Notes: a model not told the origin generated them from the sequence alone. Positions 40,284 through 49,600 are shown, counted from the first letter of the stretch. The stretch is DNA of 64,000 nt from an uncultured Bacilli bacterium (GCA_947632435.1 CANRPC010000001.1:1-64000), one strand, 5' to 3'. A program made the numbers and translations.

Positions 40284-40622
40284 ATGAAAAACAGTGAAAT
40301 TCAAAAAAGAATATTGCTAGTAATGCAAAAAACAAATAAAGAGTTTAGACAGTTTAGAAAAAATTGTCTTGATAATGGTGTTCAATATGCTTTTGATAAT
40401 GCCTTAAAAATTGCTTTTTATAAAGAAATAAAAATTTATATTTTAAACGGAGTATTAAAAGAATCATATTACAATCAAATGTTTGAAATGGATAATATAC
40501 TTGATACTCTTTGGGACAGATATAAACTTGGTGTAATTGATAAATGTGGAGATCATTTTTTAGAACAATTGTTGGATTTACATTTTAATAATTTGGAGCG
40601 TATTAAGAATAGAATTAAATAA
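40284..40622 (+). CDS. DUF3848-like hypothetical protein
   Basis: 112 aa, similar layout to 36970-37326. Confidence 0.45.
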   Translation: MKNSEIQKRILLVMQKTNKEFRQFRKNCLDNGVQYAFDNALKIAFYKEIKIYILNGVLKESYYNQMFEMDNILDTLWDRYKLGVIDKCGDHFLEQLLDLHFNNLERIKNRIK

Positions 40623-40650
40623 AATTTACCATATTGATTCTCTAATAGGT

Positions 40651-41316
40651 ATGAAGCAGATGATTGATGAAGGTATTAAGGTGGATTTAATATTAACAGA
40701 TCCACCTTATGATATGCCTTCAACAAAAGCAGGTGGAAAAAGTGAATTGGCAAAAAGTATTCAAGGTGCATTTGATGAACTTAAAAATGCCAATTTAACG
40801 AATGGAATAACATACGAATTTTTAGATTTAATGGTTCAATTACAAGATAATATTAATATTTATATTTGGTGTAATTTGAAACAAATTAAATTTTACTTAG
40901 ATTATTTCATTGATAAGCACAAATGTAAATGGGATGAAATTATCTGGTATAAAACAAATGCGATGCCTTGCTTTCATAATAAATATTTGACTGATAAAGA
41001 ATATTGTTTGTATTTCAGAAAAGGTGGTTATTGTAATCCAGTTAATTATGAAACAGCTAAAACAGTATATTCATTGCCTATTAATATTTTAGATAAAAAG
41101 AAATATGGTCATCCAACAATAAAACCATTACCAATAATTAAAAATTTAATAATAAATTCTACTCATGAAGGTGATTTGATTTTAGATCCTTTTGCTGGAA
41201 GTGGCACAACATTAGTTGCTTCTAAGCAATTAGGAAGAAATTACATTGGATTTGAGATAGATGAAAAGTATGTCGATATATGTCGAAAGAGAATTAATGA
41301 GGAGGTCAGCATTTGA
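40651..41316 (+). CDS. DNA methyltransferase (N4/N6 amino-MTase type); coding extends upstream in frame (IYHIDSLIGMKQ) without ATG
   Basis: LTDPPYDMP (motif IV), DPFAGSGTTLVASKQLGRNYIGFEID (motif I). Confidence 0.85.
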   Translation: MKQMIDEGIKVDLILTDPPYDMPSTKAGGKSELAKSIQGAFDELKNANLTNGITYEFLDLMVQLQDNINIYIWCNLKQIKFYLDYFIDKHKCKWDEIIWYKTNAMPCFHNKYLTDKEYCLYFRKGGYCNPVNYETAKTVYSLPINILDKKKYGHPTIKPLPIIKNLIINSTHEGDLILDPFAGSGTTLVASKQLGRNYIGFEIDEKYVDICRKRINEEVSI

Positions 41317-41831
41317 AGTATTTAATAAAAGGAAAATTATACTTGCCAATTAAAATGGGTGATCCTAGAGATTGGCATCAAAAGCCTGATGATGTTTGTC
41401 ACGATTGTGGAGCAACATATGGTCAATATCATACTTTTGGCTGTGATACTGAAGTATGTCCATGTTGTGGTGGTCAACTTATATCTTGCGATTGCGGTGC
41501 AATTTATCAAGTCAACGGTAATATTTCTAAAAAGGCTTTAGCTGATTTATGTAAACTTCAAGTTATTCAAACAGAAGCAGAAGATTTAGAAATTAAAAAT
41601 ACAATAAGTAGAAATAAAATTAAGTATGACTCTAAGGGGCAATCAGGAAATATTTTCTTTATTTTAGCAAAAGTGAAACTTGTTATGAAACAAGAGGGAC
41701 GAGAAGAATTATTTAAAAAATGTGAAGAGAGAGTGTATGCCTCTTCATCTTATAAAGAAGCTCTAAAAATTATAAATGAATATGTTCAATTAGAAGATGT
41801 TCATGTTGGGAAGGAGGAAGAAGCAGAATGA
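41313..41831 (+). CDS. Zinc-ribbon hypothetical protein
   Basis: CHDCGATYGQYHTFGCDTEVCPCCGGQLISCDC. Confidence 0.6.
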   Translation: MKYLIKGKLYLPIKMGDPRDWHQKPDDVCHDCGATYGQYHTFGCDTEVCPCCGGQLISCDCGAIYQVNGNISKKALADLCKLQVIQTEAEDLEIKNTISRNKIKYDSKGQSGNIFFILAKVKLVMKQEGREELFKKCEERVYASSSYKEALKIINEYVQLEDVHVGKEEEAE

Positions 41832-42073
41832 TGTTAAAAAAAGTAAAAGTAACTTGTGATTTAAGACGTATTGGAAAGAATCTATATACAATTTTAGCTT
41901 ATGTAAAACCAGCAATGATAAAAGCTAAAAAAGAAAAAAAGTATTATGAAATGTTTGATAAAGTCAACAAAAAATTATCATTTGACAAAGCAATGAAAGT
42001 TATTCGTAAATATGTCAAGTTTGTTGAACCACAAAAAGTAAAGGAGAAAGGAAATGCCAAATTGGGTTATTAA
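41828..42073 (+). CDS. Small hypothetical protein
   Basis: 81 aa, overlaps both neighbours; C-term resembles end of 41313-41831 product. Confidence 0.45.
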   Translation: MMLKKVKVTCDLRRIGKNLYTILAYVKPAMIKAKKEKKYYEMFDKVNKKLSFDKAMKVIRKYVKFVEPQKVKEKGNAKLGY

Positions 42074-42863
42074 TAAGCTTACAATAGAAGGCAACAATGC
42101 TGAAGAAATAATTAAAAGTCATACAACTAGTTTAGAAAATGGTGAGTTATTATTTGACTTTGAAACAATTGATCCAATGCCAAAGGATTTAAGCATAGAA
42201 AGAGGATCTAGAAGTTTTGATGGTTTTAAATTGCATATTGCAAAAATTAATCCTTTAATTCCTAATTTGGGAACTAGAGAAGATAAACTTCTTCCTTTTG
42301 ATACATTCTTAAGAAAAATCTTCGGAATGTTTGGTAGAGATTGTATCGATAACATTCAACGATATATCCTTAAACCTACTGAAATTGAAGAATTAAAAAA
42401 GAAATATAATGAAGATTTTGATTCCGTTTTAGAACTTGGTGAAAAAGCCTTTACCAACAAAGAAAAATATGGTTGCACTGATTGGTATGATTGGCGTATG
42501 TGCAATTGGGGAACTAAGTGGAATGCATGCAATACATTTATTGGAATGGATAATCCTCATGTTGTTTATTTTGATACAGCTTGGAGTCCTTCTATTCCTA
42601 TAGTAGAAAAATTTGCAAAAATGCATCCTGAACTTAAAATAACTCATGAATATGCTGAAGAACAAATTGGATTATATTGTGGCAAACATGAATATGAAAA
42701 CGGGGAAATAGTAAATCGTAATGATTATAAGGAATTTTCAAAAGAAGCTTATGAATTAAGTTTTGAGTTGTGGGGCGGAGAAGAACTCTATCGCTTTGAC
42801 GAAAAATTAAATAATTATGTTTATATAGATGATGATGGTGATCCAAATTCTGAAATGGAGTGA
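42054..42863 (+). CDS. Api92-like ferredoxin-fold (DUF1281) protein
   Basis: MPNWVINKLTIEG start and WRMCNWGTKWNACN...FDTAWSPSIPIVEKFA motif. Confidence 0.75.
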   Translation: MPNWVINKLTIEGNNAEEIIKSHTTSLENGELLFDFETIDPMPKDLSIERGSRSFDGFKLHIAKINPLIPNLGTREDKLLPFDTFLRKIFGMFGRDCIDNIQRYILKPTEIEELKKKYNEDFDSVLELGEKAFTNKEKYGCTDWYDWRMCNWGTKWNACNTFIGMDNPHVVYFDTAWSPSIPIVEKFAKMHPELKITHEYAEEQIGLYCGKHEYENGEIVNRNDYKEFSKEAYELSFELWGGEELYRFDEKLNNYVYIDDDGDPNSEME

Positions 42864-42905
42864 TTAATTTTTAAAAAGTTAAAATCAAAAATATTAATTT
42901 TATTA

Positions 42906-43310
42906 ATGATACTAATCTTTTCTAACTTTGTGATTAATACATCTTATATCTATAAATATCAAAATAATATTGTTTGTATAAATGACGAAAATGCCTTCTG
43001 TAAGAGTTTGAAAGAAAAAAACATTGATATTTATATTTCAAATGCTTCAGTAAGGGTTACTAATTGTTATTTATTAAATAGAAAAGAACGTTTCAAAATT
43101 TTGATTATAATAAAAAATCACCTCATTAAAAATGGGGTGACAGTTAATAGAAGTATTAATAATCTTGAAGCAGAATTAAAATTACATGCTGTTTTATATA
43201 ATTTTGGAATGTTTGTAAATCATACAAAAGATGCCGATTTGGAATTCTTTGGAGATAGCAGGTGGCAAATAAGAAGTGCTACTATATTCTTTCAAATTCT
43301 TGGTATATAA
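42906..43310 (+). CDS. Hypothetical membrane-anchored protein
   Basis: N-term TM; 134 aa. Confidence 0.35.
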   Translation: MILIFSNFVINTSYIYKYQNNIVCINDENAFCKSLKEKNIDIYISNASVRVTNCYLLNRKERFKILIIIKNHLIKNGVTVNRSINNLEAELKLHAVLYNFGMFVNHTKDADLEFFGDSRWQIRSATIFFQILGI

Positions 43311-43347
43311 CATTTTACAATTTCATAAATTGTTTTAGGACAAAAAA

Positions 43348-43367
43348 AATAGGCTTAAGCCTATTTC
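43348..43367. terminator. Bidirectional terminator between convergent ORFs
   Basis: aAATAGGCTTAAGCCTATTt palindrome flanked by A and T runs. Confidence 0.65.
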
Positions 43368-43780
43368 TGAAGATTAACTATATAGTCGATATGTTCTTTA
43401 AAAGAAGGATCAGAACGGTATTTATCTACTAATGTTTTGAATTCAATACTGCTAGCATATAGTTTAAGTAATTCAATTTCATCACTTGATAAATCACCAT
43501 TATTCGCAGATAAACCAAATAATTCAAATATAGTAACGTTGATATGCTCACACAATGGAAGTAATAAATCAATATCAGGAGAACAAATACCATTTGCCCA
43601 TCTCTTAACTGATGTATCTGATACGCCTAATGCTTTAGCAAATTTTACATACGATTCATTAGTTGATTCAAGATAGTCCTTTATGCATTTTTGAATATTA
43701 TCTTTTGCTGAGATTTTAGTATTATCACTCATTTTGCTCACCTCAGATAATATTTTACCACATAGTCTGATTTTTTGCAA
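43361..43780 (-). CDS. Xre-family HTH repressor (start probably MSDNTKIS)
   Basis: YVKFAKALGVSDTSVKRWANGICSPDIDLLLPLCEHINV. Confidence 0.85.
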   Translation of the reverse strand: MQKIRLCGKILSEVSKMSDNTKISAKDNIQKCIKDYLESTNESYVKFAKALGVSDTSVKRWANGICSPDIDLLLPLCEHINVTIFELFGLSANNGDLSSDEIELLKLYASSIEFKTLVDKYRSDPSFKEHIDYIVNLQK

Positions 43781-43785
43781 TTAAT

Positions 43786-43866
43786 TAGACTATATTAGTT
43801 GATTTTTATTTAAAAATAGACTATAATAGTATCGTAATAATTATAAGCCCATACTATTTTAGTCTA
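43786..43866. promoter_or_regulatory. Three operator-like repeats, consensus TAGACTAWAWTAGT
   Basis: TAGACTATATTAGT 43786-43799; TAGACTATAATAGT 43817-43830; inverted copy ACTATTTTAGTCTA 43853-43866. Confidence 0.65.
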
Positions 43867-43877
43867 ATATAGGAGGG

Positions 43878-44105
43878 TTGATTATCGAAAATAAATTAGA
43901 AAAAAGTGATTTTTATTCTGAAAAAGAGAAAATCACCAATCATGATTCAAGTTTTATTGAATCTGATATGAAAATTGTGGAATTAGATGGTCAAATCTTT
44001 AGAGTGAAGAAAATTTTTGCTACCGAAGGTAGAACCATTTTAGAAGGTGTAGTTAGTATGTTGCTAGATAGAATGGAGAATCAAGATAAGATAGGACATG
44101 CATAA
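43878..44105 (+). CDS. Small hypothetical protein upstream of recombinases
   Basis: 75 aa; IVELDGQIFRVKKIF; operon position. Confidence 0.5.
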   Translation: MIIENKLEKSDFYSEKEKITNHDSSFIESDMKIVELDGQIFRVKKIFATEGRTILEGVVSMLLDRMENQDKIGHA

Positions 44106-44143
44106 TTAATAAATTCTAATTAACACAAAAAGGAGGTGAAAAG

Positions 44144-45775
44144 ATGCGTCTATTCGGAACATATACAGCTATCTATTGTAGATTATCAAGAGATGATGGT
44201 AATGTTGATGAAAGTCAATCAATACAATCACAAAAAGAAGTATTAACCGATTATGTTAATAATCAAGGATGGAAAATAGTTGATTATTATGTCGATGATG
44301 GATATAGCGGAACCGATTTTAATAGACCATCTTTTCAAAGACTCTTAAATGATATTGAAGCAGGAAGAATTAATATTGTTGTTACTAAAGATTTATCAAG
44401 ATTAGGTCGTAATTATATTCAAACTGGTTATTATACGGAAGAATATTTTCCGAGTCATCAAGTAAGATATATTGCTGTAAATGATAATTTTGATACATTT
44501 AATGAAGATAATAATGATTTTGTTCCTTTTAAAAACATTATTAACGAATGGTATGCTAAAGATATTTCTAAAAAAATCCGTTTTACATTAGATAATAAAG
44601 CTAAAAATGGTGAGCCTAGAAATACTGTATTTCCAATATTTGGATATGCCTATAATGCAAATTATGAACGTATTCCAGATTCTGAAACGGCACCAATTGT
44701 TAAAATGATTTTTGAAGAATATATTAAATCAGGATCATCAACTAAAGTTGCAAGATTACTTAAAGAAAGGAAAATAAAAATACCTTCTTATTATAACGCT
44801 GTTAAATATGGTTATAACAAAGAGAAGGTAATGAAATTATCTGATGAAGAATTAATAACTTGGAAAACTGATGTAATAAGAGATATTATAGCTAGAAATG
44901 ATTATCTTGGAACTTACACTACAGCACGATCTAAATCAAAAAATTATAAAACCAAAAAACGCTATGAAAACGAAAATGCTTATGTGTTTGAAAATAGATA
45001 TGAACCTTTAATTGATAAAGACACTTGGGAAAAAGCAAATAAAATTTTAAAAAGAACAAGAGCAGGTTTAATACCACTTGAAGATAACATATACAAAGGA
45101 TTAGTCATGTGTGCGGATTGTGGACGAGTTATGAAATATGATCGTAAAAAGAATCCAGCATCTAAAGAATTTAATTTTTTGCGATATTATTGTGCTAATA
45201 AAGATTGCAAAGAAAATAATAGTATTCAAAAAAAATATTTAAATCAAATTGTAAAAGATGAAATATTAAATCTAAAAGATATTATTCTTTCTCATAAAGA
45301 TGAATTTATTGAATTTGTTAATCAATATGATAAAAAAGGTCGAAAAATAGAAACAGATGTCGAAAAGGATTTACACGTTTATCAAAATAAAAATGACGAA
45401 ATCGATAAATATATAATGCAATTATTTGAACAAAACGTTAAAGGTAATATTCCAAAATCGACATTCGAAATGATGATGACAAAATATAATAAAGAAAAAA
45501 AGTTTATCGAAGAACAGTTAAAACAACTTACTAAATTAGAACAACAACAACTTATAATAGAAGATTACGAAGCAAAAATTAATAAATTAATTGCGTTATT
45601 AGAATCAATTAATGAATCAAATGTATTGGAATATGATATTATCCACTCGATTATTAATTATATTACGATTTCCTCAAGGAATCTCGAAAATTATCAAAGA
45701 AAACATGTATATAATGTAACAATTGTTTTTTCTGTGCTAGACGCAATGATTAAGGAGTTTATGAAAAACATATGA
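44144..45775 (+). CDS. Large serine recombinase 1
   Basis: YTAIYCRLSRDDG (catalytic Ser), DDGYSGTDFNRPSFQRL, zinc ribbon CADCGRVMKYD...CANKDC. Confidence 0.95.
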   Translation: MRLFGTYTAIYCRLSRDDGNVDESQSIQSQKEVLTDYVNNQGWKIVDYYVDDGYSGTDFNRPSFQRLLNDIEAGRINIVVTKDLSRLGRNYIQTGYYTEEYFPSHQVRYIAVNDNFDTFNEDNNDFVPFKNIINEWYAKDISKKIRFTLDNKAKNGEPRNTVFPIFGYAYNANYERIPDSETAPIVKMIFEEYIKSGSSTKVARLLKERKIKIPSYYNAVKYGYNKEKVMKLSDEELITWKTDVIRDIIARNDYLGTYTTARSKSKNYKTKKRYENENAYVFENRYEPLIDKDTWEKANKILKRTRAGLIPLEDNIYKGLVMCADCGRVMKYDRKKNPASKEFNFLRYYCANKDCKENNSIQKKYLNQIVKDEILNLKDIILSHKDEFIEFVNQYDKKGRKIETDVEKDLHVYQNKNDEIDKYIMQLFEQNVKGNIPKSTFEMMMTKYNKEKKFIEEQLKQLTKLEQQQLIIEDYEAKINKLIALLESINESNVLEYDIIHSIINYITISSRNLENYQRKHVYNVTIVFSVLDAMIKEFMKNI

Positions 45776-47232
45776 AGAAACTAGGAGCAATTTACGCAAG
45801 ATTATCACGTGAAGATGAAGATAAAATTGATGGCAATAAAGATTCAAGAAGTATTGAAAATCAAATAAAGGCTTTAACCAATTATGCAAATGAAAATGAT
45901 ATTGAAATCACTAAGATCTATTATGATGATGGATATAGTGGAGGTAATTTAAATCGACCAGGTTTTCAAGAAATGCTAAATGATGTTTTCGACCATAAAT
46001 TTAATATTTTACTGATTAAAGATATTTCACGTTTAGGTAGAGTTATGCATCAAGTTGGAGATTTAATTGAACATATTTTTCCTGATAATAATGTTAGAGT
46101 AATATCACTTAATGATAATTATGATAGTGAAAATTATGATGGTGAATCTATCGTTTTAAGAAATTTTTTAAATTCATTTTATCTGAAAGATTTTAAAAAG
46201 AAATGTCGTAAATCGTTAGAAAGACGAGCCAAAACAAAACATTTAAATTATTATCCAAAATATGGATATCGTTTTGATGAAGAAAAAAAGGAACAAATTG
46301 ATCCTTATTCTTCAAAAATTGTTAAACAAATTTTTCTCTATGCATCAGAAGGTAAAACAACACCTCAAATTGCTAAATTATTAAATGAAGCTGGAATACT
46401 TACACGCTCTCATTATGCAGTAGAAGTGTTAGGAATGAAGCCATTAAATAAAAATCCATCTAATCAATGGAATGGTGCAAAAGTATGGGAAATTATTAGA
46501 GATTATGAATATTGTGGGCATTCTCTTAATTTACTAAAGAAAGAAGAGCCACCTATTCTAATTAGAAATACTCATTATGCAATTATTAGTGAAGAATTAT
46601 TCAAAAAAGCAAATGACCAAATATTATCTAGGAATAAAAAAGCAACAAACATAAATCATCTAGGCTCGATTTTAAAGGATGCAATATCGGGTAAAAGTAT
46701 GTCATATTATAGTAAAAATAAAGAGGCTTTTTATTATAGTAAAGGTTGTGGATATTCAATTAATGCGAAGGCAGTTCATTCTTTGTTATACAATGAAGTT
46801 TTAGAATTAATAAAAAATTGTGCTGAAAATAGTAATGCTATAAAAGAACTTTACAAAAAGAGAATTTTTAAAACTCAATTATGTGATAGACAAGCCTTAG
46901 AATTTAAACTTACTTCCATGAATGAAGAATATTCAAGACTAATTCAAGATTTTTTTGATCAAAAAATTACACAAGCAAAATTTGATTATAAATCAAAAGA
47001 ATTAGTTGATAAAATTACTAATATTGAGAAGCAATTAAAAGAATATAATAATTACGAAGCACAAGTTACAATCTATGAAAATAAATTTTTAAAATTTATA
47101 GATTCATTAGAAGAACAACCTGATGATGAAATTGATTTAATTAAAATGGTGATTTCCAAAGTTTTAATAAGTAAGCCAAAAGGACAAAAAGAAATAGATA
47201 TGACAATAATTTATAAATTTGAAGAAATATAA
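45772..47232 (+). CDS. Large serine recombinase 2
   Basis: GAIYARLSREDED, DDGYSGGNLNRPGFQEML, coiled coil; overlaps LSR1 by ATGA. Confidence 0.95.
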   Translation: MKKLGAIYARLSREDEDKIDGNKDSRSIENQIKALTNYANENDIEITKIYYDDGYSGGNLNRPGFQEMLNDVFDHKFNILLIKDISRLGRVMHQVGDLIEHIFPDNNVRVISLNDNYDSENYDGESIVLRNFLNSFYLKDFKKKCRKSLERRAKTKHLNYYPKYGYRFDEEKKEQIDPYSSKIVKQIFLYASEGKTTPQIAKLLNEAGILTRSHYAVEVLGMKPLNKNPSNQWNGAKVWEIIRDYEYCGHSLNLLKKEEPPILIRNTHYAIISEELFKKANDQILSRNKKATNINHLGSILKDAISGKSMSYYSKNKEAFYYSKGCGYSINAKAVHSLLYNEVLELIKNCAENSNAIKELYKKRIFKTQLCDRQALEFKLTSMNEEYSRLIQDFFDQKITQAKFDYKSKELVDKITNIEKQLKEYNNYEAQVTIYENKFLKFIDSLEEQPDDEIDLIKMVISKVLISKPKGQKEIDMTIIYKFEEI

Positions 47233-47295
47233 AACTCCCTTGAAAAAAATTTTTAGAACTATAGTAGAGGTAGACAATCTTAATTATATAAATTT

Positions 47296-47327
47296 AATGC
47301 ACTTAAAAATTTTAGGTGCATTTTTAA
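47296..47327 (+). terminator. Terminator after recombinase 2
   Basis: aATGCACttaaaaattttaggTGCATttttaa. Confidence 0.7.
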
Positions 47328-47350
47328 CTAAAAACCTATTCAAAAAACAC

Positions 47351-47365
47351 TAATTATAGTGCTTA
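47351..47365 (-). repeat. Right att arm (inverted copy of 9910-9924)
   Basis: TAATTATAGTGCTTA. Confidence 0.85.
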
Positions 47366-47380
47366 ATCGGGTAAGAGAGG

Positions 47381-47801
47381 AACTGGTCAAATTGCTGAAA
47401 ACGGACATTATGTAGATGGTAAATATCTATTATCATTTATCGCGGGAGCACCAATGAATGATCCAAAAATAGTTTGTTATATTTCTATAAAAGAAGCAAA
47501 AAATACCATCCAATATGGTGGCACAACAGTAGGACCTATTATGGCAAGAGTTATTCATGACTCATTAAAAGCATTAAATGTAAAAAAGCAAGTAAGCGAT
47601 GTTGAAAGAACATATACTTTTATGGATCCAAAAGTCTATCCTTTAGATAATTATATTGGAAAAAAGAAAAAAGAAGTTAAATCACCATATTTTACTTTTG
47701 TCTTTAAAGGTGAAGGAGATACTGTAATTGATCAAATGCCTAGAGTTGGTGAACTACTTGAAGAAAATAGTGTTGTTTTAATTCAATTAGGTAATAGTTA
47801 A
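47381..47801 (+). pseudogene. Displaced 3' portion of the PBP gene with C-terminal PASTA domain
   Basis: In-frame TGQIAENGHYVDGKYLLSFIAGAPMNDPKIV... followed by PASTA-like KVYPLDNYIGKKKKEVKSPYFTFVFKGEGDTVIDQMPRVGELLEENSVVLIQLG. Confidence 0.93.
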
Positions 47802-47816
47802 TTGCTTTTTAAATTG

Positions 47817-48040
47817 ACAATGATTTCAAGAAATGTTAAAGGAAGTTTTTAACTATAAATTTAATATTTTATTGATTAATTATATTTCATGCCTAAAAGA
47901 ATTTAATAAATTAAGAAGTACAAGTTTAATATATGAAAAAAATTTATGATATTTATTGAATAATTAAAAGAAATTCAGATGAAGAAATAGTTTTAATAAG
48001 TAAACCAAAAGGATAAAAATAAATAGATATGACGATAATT
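47817..48040 (+). pseudogene. Degraded large-serine-recombinase remnant
   Basis: tttcaagaaatgttaaa...taaatttaatattttattgatta matches LSR2 45963-46020; gttttaataagtaaaccaaaagga...atagatatgac matches LSR2 47159-47205. Confidence 0.85.
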
Positions 48041-48148
48041 AATGTATTTTGTACCTTAAAAAAATGAATCTAAAATTACCAATATAGTTTTGAGGTATTG
48101 TTAAACAAAAAGATTTAAAAATAATTAATATTATCATTATTTATAAAT

Positions 48149-48238
48149 AAAACTCGCTTGAAAAAGTTTTATTTTTTGTAAAAAGTCGCTTGAAAAAGTT
48201 TAATATTTTACAAAAACTCCCTTAAAAAAGTTTTAAGA
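48149..48238 (+). repeat. Three imperfect ~31-bp tandem repeats (aaaactcgcttgaaaaagttt...)
   Basis: Units at 48149, 48180, 48212; related sequence follows LSR2 at 47231. Confidence 0.75.
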
Positions 48239-48280
48239 ATGTGATATACTATTTATGAAAAAGAATATAGGTTACAAATT

Positions 48281-49600
48281 ATGTTAAAAAGAAAAATTGA
48301 AAAAGTGTTAAAAGAATGGAAAAAAACGCCTAATAAATGTCCTCTTATCATTAAAGGACAAAGACAATGTGGTAAAACTTTTTCTGTTCTAAAGTTTGCA
48401 AAAGAAAATTACAAACACGTTGTTTATTTGAATTTCATAGAAAATCCTAACTACGCTGCCATTTTTAATGGCTCACTTGAAGTGGATAATCTTATTATTA
48501 TGATGTCAACTCTTCTTGGTGAAGAGACTATTTTTGAGCCTCATGAAACAATCATTATTTTTGATGAAATACAGGACTGTCCAGAAGCTCGAACCTCTTT
48601 AAAATTTTTTAATAATGATGGTAGATTTGATGTTATTTGCACTGGATCATTTCTTGGTGTTAAAGGCTATGGCAAGCAACCTAAATCTGTTCCTGTTGGC
48701 TCAGAGATGATTATTGAAATGCGACCACTTGATTTTGAAGAATTTCTTTGGGCCAATTCTATAAGTGAAAAGATTATTGATAAATTGAATGAGTGTTTAC
48801 AAACCGTAACACCTGTACCTAAAGCTTTACACAATAAAATGTTTGAACTGATGCTTCAATATACGGTTGTAGGTGGAATGCCAGCAGTAGTACAAAAATT
48901 TATTGATACAAGGCAAATGAACTTAGTTTTAGCACTTCAACACAATATCATCAATTCTTATGAGGATGATATGGTAAAATATGCTAATGATAAGGATAAA
49001 CCACTTATTAGAGAATGTTTTCAATCGATTCCTAAGCAACTTAGTAAAAAAAATAAAAAGTTTCAATACTCTATGGTAAAGAAGAATGCTACTGCAGGAA
49101 AATTTATGGGAAGTTTACAATGGATTGAGGATGCTGGAATTATTACCCGTTGTTATAATCTTGAACTTCCTGAACTTCCGCTTGATGGCAATGCTATGCA
49201 AAATGTTTTTAAGGTTTACATGAGTGATACAGGATTATTTGTAAGCATGTTAGAAAATGGCACACAGTATGATATTTTGCAAGGTAATCTTTATGGTTAT
49301 AAAGGTGCAATATTTGAAAATCTAATCGCGGATATCTTTGTGAAGATGGGTAGAAAGTTATATTATTATCATAAAGATTCGGGACTTGAAATTGACTTTG
49401 TTACAAGATATAAAGGCGAATGCTATCTTGTAGAAGTTAAAGCTACCACAGGTAATACTAAAAGTGCGAAAACCATTCTTGCTCATAAAGAAAAATATCA
49501 CGTAGCTGGTGTAATTAAACTTGGATATTATAATATTTATAAAGTAGACAAAATATTTACTATTCCACTTTATCTTGGATTCCTTTTAAGAGAATATTAA
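48281..49600 (+). CDS. AAA ATPase with DUF4143
   Basis: IIKGQRQCGKTFSVLKFA, IIFDEIQDCPEARTSLKFF, C-term PD-(D/E)XK-like GLEIDFVTRYKGECYLVEVKA. Confidence 0.9.
   Translation: MLKRKIEKVLKEWKKTPNKCPLIIKGQRQCGKTFSVLKFAKENYKHVVYLNFIENPNYAAIFNGSLEVDNLIIMMSTLLGEETIFEPHETIIIFDEIQDCPEARTSLKFFNNDGRFDVICTGSFLGVKGYGKQPKSVPVGSEMIIEMRPLDFEEFLWANSISEKIIDKLNECLQTVTPVPKALHNKMFELMLQYTVVGGMPAVVQKFIDTRQMNLVLALQHNIINSYEDDMVKYANDKDKPLIRECFQSIPKQLSKKNKKFQYSMVKKNATAGKFMGSLQWIEDAGIITRCYNLELPELPLDGNAMQNVFKVYMSDTGLFVSMLENGTQYDILQGNLYGYKGAIFENLIADIFVKMGRKLYYYHKDSGLEIDFVTRYKGECYLVEVKATTGNTKSAKTILAHKEKYHVAGVIKLGYYNIYKVDKIFTIPLYLGFLLREY

Larger units (their letters stand above)
9894..47380 (+). mobile_element. Integrative conjugative element (~37.5 kb) inserted in the PBP gene by serine recombinase(s); 3-bp AGG shared at both ends
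   Basis: In-frame PBP split reconstitutes GGKTGTGQIAE on excision; inverted arms TAAGCACTATAATTA at both ends; LSRs at right end; relaxase, T4CP, VirB4 inside. Confidence 0.95.

Noticed and set aside
42119-42846. Minus-strand ORFs opposite the Api92-like gene
   Set aside because: Histidine/isoleucine-rich shadow ORFs with no support.
48149-48238. CRISPR array
   Set aside because: Only three imperfect contiguous units without unique spacers and no cas genes; better explained as tandem repeats/recombinase relic.
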